Of a stretch of 64,000 nt of DNA, positions 43,274 to 51,822 are shown one piece after another. Numbering within the stretch: the stretch's first letter is position 1; the number at the start of each line of letters is the position of its first letter. The notes under the pieces are model-generated. The model was not told the DNA's origin, made no database searches, and worked only from the letters and a program-made list of their open reading frames with translations. Both the position numbers and the translations under genes were made by a program. The DNA comes from Thermoplasmata archaeon. Lineage in GTDB: Archaea; Thermoplasmatota; Thermoplasmata; Lutacidiplasmatales; UBA184. The DNA lies in the NCBI GenBank assembly GCA_030038095.1, contig JASHPK010000042.1:1-64000 (forward strand), in the 5' to 3' direction.

Positions 43274-44401
43274 ATGGTCGCGTGGGCACTGCTGACAATA
43301 GTACTGGGCCTAGCCGTTCTGGCGTCGCTTGTCTCCGTTCGTCTCGGCGTTTCCGTAGCGATCCTTGAGATCGTAGCCGGGATACTGGCGGGCAACTTCT
43401 TCGGCGTATCAACGGTCGGGCAGGATTGGCTCCCGTTCGTTGCGGGAGTAGGTAGCGTGGTCCTCACTTTCCTCGCCGGGGCCGAGATTGACCCTGTGGC
43501 GATGCGAAAGACGTGGAAGGCGTCGGTTAGCATCGGTTTGCTGTCGTTCCTGGCTCCCTTTCTCGCCTCTTGGGGATTTGTCTATGTGTTCCTGGGCTGG
43601 GGATGGGAGGCATCGCTTCTCGCCGGGGTCGCTCTCTCCACCACGTCGGTGGCGGTCGTCTACGTTGTGTTGGTCGAGACCGGCGCCAGCCACACCCCCA
43701 CAGGGAAGCTGATTCTGTCGGCGTGCTTCGTGACGGATCTGGGGACCGCCCTCGCACTGAGCCTCTTGTTCGTGCGGCCCAATGAGTACATCTTCCTGCT
43801 GATCGCGGCCATCATTGCGGCAACGTTTGCCCTTCCCCGCCTCTTCGATTGGCTTTTTGCGAGACTCAAGGGAAGGGCCGGTGAGCCGGAGGTCAAGCTG
43901 CTCCTCTTCGGGGTGGTGCTTCTCGGCGCTGCCGCACAGCTCGCCGGGTCTCAGGCCGTCCTGCCCGCATACATTCTCGGTCTTGCGCTTGCGAGCGTGC
44001 TCGGTCGCAATCGAGAGGTCCTGCTGAAGCTGCGAACCCTGACTCTTGCGATCCTGACCCCGTTGTTCTTCATTAACGCGGGCTTGAACGTGTCGGTAGC
44101 GGCGCTGGCGGCGGGGCTCGGACTGATCATAGTGCTGTTCGGAGTCAAGGTCGGGGCGAAATTGATCGGGGTCTTTCCGACGGTCCGTCGTCTCGTAGGC
44201 CATGACTCCACTTACATCGCGTTGCTGATGAGTACCGGACTGACCTTTGGGACCATCTCCGCGACCTATGGTCTCACATCTGGAATCATCGACAAATTCC
44301 AGTTCTCTGTGCTCCTCATGGTTGTTATCGCGACTGCAATCGTTCCGACTATCATCGCGCAAACCTGGTTCCGACCGGCGACGACGGGGGCCAGCGGCTA
44401 A
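43274..44401 (+). CDS. CPA2-family cation:proton antiporter
   Basis: About 12 hydrophobic helices; FLAGAEIDPVAMRKTWKASVSIGLLSFLAPF; GVALSTTSVAVVYVVLVETGASHTPTGKLILSACFVTDLGTALALSLLF; LTPLFFINAGLNVSV. Confidence 0.88.
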   Translation: MVAWALLTIVLGLAVLASLVSVRLGVSVAILEIVAGILAGNFFGVSTVGQDWLPFVAGVGSVVLTFLAGAEIDPVAMRKTWKASVSIGLLSFLAPFLASWGFVYVFLGWGWEASLLAGVALSTTSVAVVYVVLVETGASHTPTGKLILSACFVTDLGTALALSLLFVRPNEYIFLLIAAIIAATFALPRLFDWLFARLKGRAGEPEVKLLLFGVVLLGAAAQLAGSQAVLPAYILGLALASVLGRNREVLLKLRTLTLAILTPLFFINAGLNVSVAALAAGLGLIIVLFGVKVGAKLIGVFPTVRRLVGHDSTYIALLMSTGLTFGTISATYGLTSGIIDKFQFSVLLMVVIATAIVPTIIAQTWFRPATTGASG

Positions 44402-44835
44402 TGTCCGACCACCTGACCGACGGCATCAGATCCATCCTCGTGCCGGTGGATGGCTCCGATAGCAGCCGAAGAGCCGTCGTATTGGCCTCTGAGATGGCCC
44501 GTGCGTTTGGCGCGGATTTGACCCTATTGCATGTAGCCTCGATCAGGGAGCTTCCGGTCCTGATGTCAGAGGCTCAGGATCCTCGCGAAGAGCAGGATAC
44601 AGAGCTCGTTTTGGGAGAAGATGCGAAGTTAGCCCGGGGCTACGGCGTGGAACCCTCGGTGGTCCTTCGGAAAGGCCATGTCGCTAATCAGATTCTGCGG
44701 CACATAGATAGAACCCGGCCCGACTTGGTTGTGATGGGGACGCGCGGCTTGACCGGAACGAGGGGCGTGTTGGTTGGAAGCGTATCCCGCGCCGTCACGC
44801 GTCGAGCTCGAGTACGGGTCGTTCTAGTTCGTTAA
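44401..44835 (+). CDS. Universal stress protein (UspA family)
   Basis: TAATG overlap with antiporter; IRSILVPVDGSDSSRRAVVLASEMARAFGADLTLLHVASI; RPDLVVMGTRGLTGTRGVLVGSVSRAVTRRARVRVVLVR. Confidence 0.92.
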   Translation: MSDHLTDGIRSILVPVDGSDSSRRAVVLASEMARAFGADLTLLHVASIRELPVLMSEAQDPREEQDTELVLGEDAKLARGYGVEPSVVLRKGHVANQILRHIDRTRPDLVVMGTRGLTGTRGVLVGSVSRAVTRRARVRVVLVR

Positions 44836-45209
44836 CTCTGAGAATTCCACGACGGGTTCCGCGTTCCCATTCAGGAGAACATTGGCGGGCCCGCCTGGGC
44901 AGATGAAAGACCGGGCAATGCGGCTGGTAGTCGGTGAGTTGGGACGCTCGTACGTTGAGGCGGAATAAGAGAGCTCGATGGTCGGATTGTGGCTACCGCA
45001 CTATCCAGTGATTAGGAGTGCCAGTTGAAAGTTCCCGCGCCATTGGAGCCCGCTTTGGTTGTCAGGTGTCGTCCAGTTCCACCAGGTTTCGTAGAAGCCG
45101 GGTCCACCTAACGTCGAGACAAAGATGGGACTATGCCCGGGTTCGGTCGCTAGAGGATACTGACCAAGCATTTCATGCCGTCGAGTTCGTGGATCGATAC
45201 GAGTGTCAC

Positions 45210-45347
45210 ATGGACGCGAAAGACCCATTCAAGGATCCGATGGGCCACCTAGTTGAGGACAGCCCTGGTACTTTGGCGCTCGTCGGCGGGCTGGCACTTG
45301 TTGGCGTCATGATCGCCCGCATTTATGCGTTGAGCCGTCAACAATGA
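45210..45347 (+). CDS. Possible small single-TM protein (45 aa)
   Basis: MDAKDPFKDPMGHLVEDSPGTLALVGGLALVGVMIARIYALSRQQ; in-frame ATG inside ORF 45018-45347. Confidence 0.3.
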   Translation: MDAKDPFKDPMGHLVEDSPGTLALVGGLALVGVMIARIYALSRQQ

Positions 45348-45374
45348 TGGTGGCGGCTGACTGATTCCCGCTCC

Positions 45375-45418
45375 GCACAGAAACCCGACCAGCCGCACAG
45401 AAACCCCCGCACAGAAAC
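45375..45418 (+). repeat. Three copies of 10-bp GCACAGAAAC repeat (45375, 45395, 45409)
   Basis: GCACAGAAACCCGACCAGCCGCACAGAAACCCCCGCACAGAAAC. Confidence 0.85.
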
Positions 45419-45421
45419 TAG

Positions 45422-45460
45422 TTCTCGGGCAAAGCCGGACCCACCGGCTTTGCCCGAAAA
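45422..45460. repeat. Near-perfect inverted repeat (17-bp arms, 1 mismatch, 5-nt loop) containing the right copy of the 24-bp repeat (45437..45460)
   Basis: TTCTCGGGCAAAGCCGG-ACCCA-CCGGCTTTGCCCGAAAA. Confidence 0.92.
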
Positions 45461-45577
45461 CTTTCCCGAGCACGGAGAGGCCACGGTCCGTACACTAACT
45501 CGAGAGCCCAGACGCAAGTCCGTACGCTGCAGTCCCGCCGGGCCGGTTCTCATTGATCACGTGGGTTAGGCGGATAA

Positions 45578-47863
45578 TCAATGAGGAGGGGCACGCCCGC
45601 GTCCAACCACAGCCAGCGCCAGCGCTGCGAAGGCGCTGCCTACAACGAGCGTCATGAGTAGGACGAACGAGAGTGCGCCGGAGCTGCTGTTGCTCGGACC
45701 GGGCGACCCTTCGGCGGTCAGAGCATACGTGTTGGGAGCGGACCCCTCGACGGTCACGATGTTGACGCTTGATTTCACGGAATACCCAGGGGGGAGGCTG
45801 AACGAGATCGCGTAGGTGCCATTGGGGAGAGGGATCGTGACCGCGTCGGTGACCGAACTCGCCGTGCGATTGAACTCGGTCGTCGAGTTCGTTGCGGTCA
45901 CGCTCCATCGGGAGCCGCTCGGAAGACCGAGTTCGACAAAGATCACCGGGTACGACTCGGGCTGGAACTCCACCGCGACGGTGACATCGGTTCCGTCCAC
46001 CGTCACGGACCCCGAACTGGTCGCGGTGTAGCCGGTGACAGCGAGCACCACGTAGTCAAACGTTCCGTTGGGCTTCGTGAAGATTAGCTGATTCGAGGAC
46101 GAGGTTTGCAACTCCGAACCGATCGCGACGCCCCAGCCGGTCCCATTGGGGAGGCCGGTTTCCTGAAACGTGAGGAGATAATCCCCGGGTACGGGAATCG
46201 GGCTAAAGGCAACCCTCTGAGTCAAGTTCGCGCCGTTGACGGTAATGCTCCCCTCCGACGGCTCGGCGGTGTACCCGATTGCCATCCCTACGGTGAAGGT
46301 GTAGGAGCCGTTGGTGAGCCAGGCGGTCAGATTGGTTGAGCTCGATGAGAAAGATCCGGCGCCCCCGCTGACTTCCACCGTCCATGGAGTGCCCTGAGCG
46401 AGCCCAGTCTCCGTGAAAGTGCCCGCGTACTCGGACTGATGAGCGAATGTCATGTTCACGGTCACGCCGGTCCCCGAGATCGTGAGAGTTCCGTTCGAGG
46501 GAGACGCGACCCACGAGTACGGGGGCGCGGCAGTATAGAAATACGAGCCATTGACAAGGTCGAACTGGATCGGAGTACCGCCGGCAAGCCCCGTTCCCGA
46601 CCCGACCCCCGTAACGGCTACGCTCCAGGCCGCGCCCTCAGGAAGGCCGGTCTGGTTGAAATCTGCGGGGTAGAGCGATTGAGGCACGCCCCCAAAAAAT
46701 CGTGCGCACTCGAAGGTGGTGTTGGCGGTGTTGGTCACGCAGATGTCGCCCGTCTCGGGATCGTATGCCACGCCGGAGGGGTCGAAATTGAGAACCGTGA
46801 GAAGCGTCTCGTTAGCGGGTTCGATTACTGCCATTGTGGCCCGTCCCCCGCCCACCCAGATCAGCCCGTCCCCGCTATCGTACGCGATTCCCTGTAGGTC
46901 AACGGGTCCGAGGTATCCGGGTTGCGTCACGGAGATGTTCGTGACTCCGGCAAGGGTGGATCCCGAAATCACGGACACGTTGCGTGCGCCCTCGTCCGAC
47001 ACGTAGATGGTGTCCGTGAGATTGTCCACCGCGACGCCATAGGGTCCCGCGGGAGTGGGATCGTTGCGAAGAACTTGATTCGTCGATCCGGAGATGACCG
47101 TGACGTTTGAAGACCCCCAGTTGGCAACGTAGACGTTTCCCGTGCTGGGGTCAGCAGCGACTCCGAGAGGGTTCACCCCCACGGACACCGTGGCTACCAC
47201 CTGCAAGGAGGCTGCGGAGATCACCGAGACGTTGTCCGAACCGTTGTTCGCGACGTAGACCTCGTTGTTCACGGGATCGTACGCCACTCCCTGGGGTTGC
47301 CAGCCGACGGATATCGATGAGATTGGACTGGAGAGACTTCCTGAGAGGACACTCACGTTGTTCGACCCGGAATTCGTTACGAACAGATCGCCGCTGAGAT
47401 TGTCATAGGTTACCCCGAAAGGAGCGCTTCCGACGGGTATCGTTGCCGTGACAACGGGAGCGGAGGTGAAGTTCGCCGGCACGATATCGACGTCGGAGGG
47501 ATCTACGGCTACGTAGAATGACTGGTCTGCCGGATCATAGGCAAGCCATGTCGGCGTGCTTGGGAGGGTTCCCAGGGGTTCCGGACTCAGGCTTACGGAG
47601 GATAGGCGCAGGAAGAGTTGGTTCAGGCGGGCTATAGGCGTGGGGCGGATCGGAGGGGGAGGCCCAGCGCCTGAATCCCGACTCGTCAGAACCGGCCGTT
47701 CTGAATATTTCGGATTCGAGGTGCCGTCGGACTCGGCAGACGTCAGGACCATCATCACCATGAGAGCCGCCAAAACCGGCCAGATCGCGGCGCTCCTCGG
47801 TGGGATCCCCTGCGAACGCTTGGCCCAGCGACGAGGTTTCCAGAAGGCGGCGTCGCTCATCAT
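45578..47863 (-). CDS. Surface protein with YVTN-type beta-propeller repeats, about 4 ETGLP-type modules and C-terminal TM
   Basis: Start MMSDAAFWKPRRWAKRS..IWPVLAALMVMMVL. Repeats VGWQPQGVAYDPVNNEVYVANNGSDNVSVISAASLQVVATVSVGVNPLGVAADPSTGNVYVANWGSSNVTVISG. NQTGLPEGAAWSVAV, TETGLAQGTPWTVEV, QETGLPNGTGWGVAI, VELGLPSGSRWSVTA. C-terminal TM LSFVLLMTLVVGSAFAALALAVVGRG. Confidence 0.88.
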   Translation of the reverse strand: MMSDAAFWKPRRWAKRSQGIPPRSAAIWPVLAALMVMMVLTSAESDGTSNPKYSERPVLTSRDSGAGPPPPIRPTPIARLNQLFLRLSSVSLSPEPLGTLPSTPTWLAYDPADQSFYVAVDPSDVDIVPANFTSAPVVTATIPVGSAPFGVTYDNLSGDLFVTNSGSNNVSVLSGSLSSPISSISVGWQPQGVAYDPVNNEVYVANNGSDNVSVISAASLQVVATVSVGVNPLGVAADPSTGNVYVANWGSSNVTVISGSTNQVLRNDPTPAGPYGVAVDNLTDTIYVSDEGARNVSVISGSTLAGVTNISVTQPGYLGPVDLQGIAYDSGDGLIWVGGGRATMAVIEPANETLLTVLNFDPSGVAYDPETGDICVTNTANTTFECARFFGGVPQSLYPADFNQTGLPEGAAWSVAVTGVGSGTGLAGGTPIQFDLVNGSYFYTAAPPYSWVASPSNGTLTISGTGVTVNMTFAHQSEYAGTFTETGLAQGTPWTVEVSGGAGSFSSSSTNLTAWLTNGSYTFTVGMAIGYTAEPSEGSITVNGANLTQRVAFSPIPVPGDYLLTFQETGLPNGTGWGVAIGSELQTSSSNQLIFTKPNGTFDYVVLAVTGYTATSSGSVTVDGTDVTVAVEFQPESYPVIFVELGLPSGSRWSVTATNSTTEFNRTASSVTDAVTIPLPNGTYAISFSLPPGYSVKSSVNIVTVEGSAPNTYALTAEGSPGPSNSSSGALSFVLLMTLVVGSAFAALALAVVGRGRAPPH

Positions 47864-48048
47864 ACTCCGCTCCGTGCTGATGCTTGTGAGTCCGAGACTT
47901 ATCTGCCTGCGCGGAAGAAACGACCGAGATATGCTGAAGATCGAAGATACGCCAAGAGTATTCCTGTCTGTATTCACCTCACCGGGGTGACTCCCGGAAG
48001 CGCCGACGGGTCCGCCGATCGCGGATGGATCCGGCCCCGCGAGGACGG

Positions 48049-48537
48049 CTAAGGAAACAGATCCTCCCTCAGGTACTCCGGGAGAGGGATGTGGGCCCGG
48101 TCGACCACGACCCGGCTCGCCGGTCGCCAGGAGGATTCGAGTGATCCGCAGGATTTGCCCGCCTCTACCGTGGCGGTGGTGACGCGGATCGCGAGGTGCT
48201 CCGGGGTCTGCTCCACGATACGCCCCCGGGCGAGATGGCCCACGCCGACCCTCGGAAGTCGATCCGCGGTGTAGGTGGCCGGGCCCACCATGACCCACAC
48301 CTTCCCCGTCAGGGTGAGCGCCGTCCAGTACGAGACCTCGCTCATCACCAGGAAGTGAAGGCCGTGGTGGAAGACCGTCGGCCAGCCGATCTCGTCCGGC
48401 TTCGGCGTGAACGAGGTCCGGACCTCGGGGACACCGTCCTCCCCTTCCGCGCGCTCGAACTGAAGGTGGAGGCCGCGGGCATGTTTCGGTCCGCAGCCGA
48501 AGCACGGACTCTCCTCAGGGTTCTCCAGGTACGCCAT
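48049..48537 (-). CDS. Hotdog-fold thioesterase-like protein
   Basis: PCFGCGPKHARGLHLQFERAEGEDG..VRTSFTPKPDEIGWPTVFHHGLHFLVMSEVSYWTALTLTGKVWVMVGPATYTADRLP. Confidence 0.6.
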   Translation of the reverse strand: MAYLENPEESPCFGCGPKHARGLHLQFERAEGEDGVPEVRTSFTPKPDEIGWPTVFHHGLHFLVMSEVSYWTALTLTGKVWVMVGPATYTADRLPRVGVGHLARGRIVEQTPEHLAIRVTTATVEAGKSCGSLESSWRPASRVVVDRAHIPLPEYLREDLFP

Positions 48538-48616
48538 GCCGGTCGAGGGACCCGAGGGCTTTCACCTGTTACCTCCCGCTCTAGGGGCGCGGAGTCGCCG
48601 TCGGGAAGGGCGGGCC

Positions 48617-49207
48617 CTAGCCCACCGCCGAGTAGGCGAACCGGACCGTGGCGTCCCGGAGCTTCTCCAACGCGGTGCGTCGTGCCCGGAGGAGAAAGGA
48701 ATCGAACAGGAGCGTCTCGATCGGGTCCCAGAGCATCACCCAGACGATGGTGATGAACACGAGGTAGAGGAGTGCGGTCAGGTAGGTCACGAACGAGGTC
48801 CGCGTCAGCTCCGGGAGCGTCACGTAGAAGACCCCGGCGACCGCGAGGGCCAGCACGATCAACGGGAGCCCGAACCGCAGGGAACCCAGGCCCTCGACCC
48901 GATTCACCCGGACGTCCAGGTCGGCGCTGACCCGCTCCTCCTCGAAGTACGTCCGCAGCGCCCGCCGGACCTCTTCCTCGGCGGAGGCCGGCAGGGCCGG
49001 CGAGTGCAGCGTCACCTCGAGATCGAGCGCCGGTGCGTGTCGTTGTTCGCGAGCGAGTCCTTCGAGATAGAGCGCCAGCTTTGGGTTCACCAGGCGCCCG
49101 GAGTGGGGGAAAGCCGGGGGCGTCGTGCCATCGAACAAGGCATCGGCGTTCGGGGCCGCGATCGACAGCTGAGGCCTCAACGGCGAAGCCATCGTCAGCC
49201 CGTTCAT
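48617..49207 (-). CDS. Hypothetical membrane protein (2-3 TM)
   Basis: Soluble N-terminus then FGLPLIVLALAVAGVFYVTLPEL...FVTYLTALLYLVFITIVWVMLWDPIETLLFD. Confidence 0.6.
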   Translation of the reverse strand: MNGLTMASPLRPQLSIAAPNADALFDGTTPPAFPHSGRLVNPKLALYLEGLAREQRHAPALDLEVTLHSPALPASAEEEVRRALRTYFEEERVSADLDVRVNRVEGLGSLRFGLPLIVLALAVAGVFYVTLPELTRTSFVTYLTALLYLVFITIVWVMLWDPIETLLFDSFLLRARRTALEKLRDATVRFAYSAVG

Positions 49208-49334
49208 CGGCCGCGTCTACTTAGGGGAGCCGTCCGCTCCGATCCCCGACGACGAGCCCTCCGCCGGGCCGGACCGGTACGCCGACTCGAGGCGTCTCCG
49301 CCAGCTTTACGAACCCGAAGTCGGTGGGGCGCCC

Positions 49335-50390
49335 GTGGCGTACCGGCGGGGCTCGTTCTTCACCCGCGTGATCCGCCGCCTCTGGATCTTTCTCGCGGGG
49401 TACGTCGTGGTGTTCCTCGTCGCCGCGCTCGGGTTCTTCTGGCTCGAGTCGGGGAAGGTGAACCTGCTCAACTCGTTCTACTGGGCGATGGTCACCCTCT
49501 CGACGATCGGCTACGGCGACATCGTGCCGACGAACGATCCGGCGAAGCTCTTCACCATCGGGATCGCCGCGACCGAGGTCTTCCTCGGAGCCTACCTCGT
49601 CTCGATCGTCATCTCGGTCGTGGCGGAGGAGTCCCAGCACCGGGCCCTCGGGACGCTCGGCACGAACCTCTCGGATCACATCGTCGTCCTCGGGTACTCC
49701 TCCGTCGCGCAGGCCGCGATCCGGGAGCTGCTCGCGCAGGAGGAGAAGGTCGCGGTGGTGGTCGAGGATGCGGCCGAGGTCCAGAACGTACGGACGCGGG
49801 CGCGCGAGGGCCAGCTGTTCGTCACGTACGGCCCGCCGGCGGACCAGGAGATCCTGCGTCGCGTGAACGTCGTCGCCGCGCACTCCGTGATCGTCGCGAC
49901 GGGCGACGACACGACGGCGCTCGTCGCCGCGTTGAACGCCCGAATGCTCAACCCGAGAATCCGGATCGTTGTCTCGGTCTCGCGGCCGGAGCTGCGTCAG
50001 ACCCTGAAGGCGGCCGGCGTCACGTACGTGGCCTCTCCCGGGGACATGGGCGGCCGGCTCTGCGCGGACGCGGCGTTCCGCCCCGAGGTCGCCAACGCCA
50101 TCGAGGACATCACGACGACCGACCTCGGGGCCGACATGGAGGAGTTCCTCCTCACCGACCGGACCCCGATCTCGACCCAGCCGCTGCCCGAAGCCGAACG
50201 GCTCGTCCGATCCGAGTCCGACTGCATCGTGATCGGATACGCGCGACCGGGGGCGAACGGGGAGTTCACCGCCGTGATCAATCCTCCGTCCTCGTTCCGA
50301 TTCCAGCCGGGAGACGCCATCATCGTGCTCGGAACGCTGGCGAACCTGCACAAGCTCCAGCGGTGGCTCGGAGTGCCCCAGGGGCGGTAG
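49335..50390 (+). CDS. Two-TM potassium channel with RCK/TrkA-N and probable TrkA-C domains (MthK-like)
   Basis: Selectivity filter FYWAMVTLSTIGYGDIVPTN between two TM helices; HIVVLGYSSVAQAAIRELLAQEEKVAVVVED; C-terminal FRFQPGDAIIVLGTLANLHKLQRWL. Confidence 0.92.
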   Translation: MAYRRGSFFTRVIRRLWIFLAGYVVVFLVAALGFFWLESGKVNLLNSFYWAMVTLSTIGYGDIVPTNDPAKLFTIGIAATEVFLGAYLVSIVISVVAEESQHRALGTLGTNLSDHIVVLGYSSVAQAAIRELLAQEEKVAVVVEDAAEVQNVRTRAREGQLFVTYGPPADQEILRRVNVVAAHSVIVATGDDTTALVAALNARMLNPRIRIVVSVSRPELRQTLKAAGVTYVASPGDMGGRLCADAAFRPEVANAIEDITTTDLGADMEEFLLTDRTPISTQPLPEAERLVRSESDCIVIGYARPGANGEFTAVINPPSSFRFQPGDAIIVLGTLANLHKLQRWLGVPQGR

Positions 50391-50447
50391 GACGGGCGGG
50401 CCGAGCCTGGGCGAGCGAACCCGGTCCCCCGGGATCGGGACGCGAGC

Positions 50448-51650
50448 TCACGCGACCTCGGGACGGGGAAGGAACGCCCGGGCGGCTCGAGGGAAGAGGA
50501 GGGAACCAACGAGGGTCGTCACGATCGCCATCACGATCACGGCCCCGAACAGGGTCGGAGAGAAGAGACCGGAAGAGAGGCCCAGGGCCCCCACCAGGAG
50601 TCCGATCTCTCCTCGCGGGATCATGCCCACCGCGGCCGCGGATGCCGCGGGACGGTCCTTCAGTCGGCGGAGCGCGAACGGATAGACGCCGAGCCACTTT
50701 CCGGAGGCCGCAATCGCGGCGAGCGCGAGCGCCGTGGCGAAGAGGACGGGGTTCGTCAGCAGGCCGACATCGAACTCGGCCCCGATGATGATGAAGAACA
50801 GGGAGCCGAAGACCCCGACCAGCACGGCGGTGATCTCCCGCGTGCGGTCGGCGACGACGCTCTCGGCGACCGCGAGCCCGGCGATGAACGCACCAATCAC
50901 GGGAGAGAATCCGAGGCCGAGGACGACGGCGATGAGGATGAACAGGAGCGCGAACGGCACGCTCTCGTTCTCCCGGAGGACCTGGACCCGGAGCAGCCTC
51001 GGCACGAGCAGCACGGCGGCGAAGAGCAGCACGACCCACGCGACGATCGAGGTGACGACGATTCCGGTGAGCTTCCAGGGATCGGTGCTCCCCCCGATGA
51101 TCGCGAGGACGACGGACAGGAGCACGAGCGCGACGACATCGTCGAGGGCGGCGGCGTTCATGAGGAACTGCGCCCCCGGAGTGGTGCGAAGCCCCCCGCT
51201 GCGGATCAGCGATGCGGCGACCGCGGCACTCGTCGCGGCCACCGCGACCCCGAGCAGGAGCGCGGAGTCGATCGGATAGAACCTCGAGAAAATGAGGACG
51301 GTCACGGCGAACGACACCAGGTCACCGGCGATCGCCGCACCCACCGCCGGGGCGCCCGCCCGGCGCAGGGAGATGAACCCGCCGTCGAGTCCCGCCGAAA
51401 AGAGGAGGAGGACGACCGCGAAGTCGGCGAAGAGCAGCACGCCGGCCGAGAGCGCAAACAGGTGGATCCCGAACACCGAGTCGATCAGGCCTCCGATCGC
51501 GTAGCTCCCGATCGTCATCCCGGCGAGGAGGTCCGCGACGATCTCGGGGAACCCGGCCCTCCGGGCGATCGACCGGATCAGCTGGGCGACGGCCAGGAAG
51601 ATGAAGATCTCGAGGAGGGTGTAGTAGTCGCTGGCCAGCAGGAGCGCCAA
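50448..51650 (-). CDS. CPA2-family cation:proton antiporter (KefB-like)
   Basis: Polytopic; GFPEIVADLLAGMTIGSYAIGG; LFSAGLDGGFISLRRAGAPAVGAAIAGDL; GVAVAATSAAVAASLIRSGGLRTTPGAQFLMNAAALDDVVALVLLSVVL. Confidence 0.9.
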   Translation of the reverse strand: MALLLASDYYTLLEIFIFLAVAQLIRSIARRAGFPEIVADLLAGMTIGSYAIGGLIDSVFGIHLFALSAGVLLFADFAVVLLLFSAGLDGGFISLRRAGAPAVGAAIAGDLVSFAVTVLIFSRFYPIDSALLLGVAVAATSAAVAASLIRSGGLRTTPGAQFLMNAAALDDVVALVLLSVVLAIIGGSTDPWKLTGIVVTSIVAWVVLLFAAVLLVPRLLRVQVLRENESVPFALLFILIAVVLGLGFSPVIGAFIAGLAVAESVVADRTREITAVLVGVFGSLFFIIIGAEFDVGLLTNPVLFATALALAAIAASGKWLGVYPFALRRLKDRPAASAAAVGMIPRGEIGLLVGALGLSSGLFSPTLFGAVIVMAIVTTLVGSLLFPRAARAFLPRPEVA

Positions 51651-51822
51651 TCGGATCCCCGGCGCCCGGTACCCGTCCGGGTATTTCTATGGACGGCTCC
51701 GCAGACGCAAGGAGCCCCTCCCGGCGGGTGGTACCGCGCTACCCTGGCTCGAGCTCGGAACGGGGCCGGAGATGCCGGCCCGGCGGACGGGTCGAACGTC
51801 CGGCGCAGCGGTAGCGGCCCGA

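Noticed and set aside
45210-45347. Toxin or phage-like small membrane protein
   Set aside because: A single 45-aa hydrophobic ORF with no partner gene or family resemblance; reported only as a low-confidence CDS.
42453-45418. GCACAGAAAC repeats as a CRISPR array
   Set aside because: The repeats are only 10 bp, irregularly spaced (14-20 nt starts apart within clusters), split into two distant clusters around genes, and no cas genes are present.
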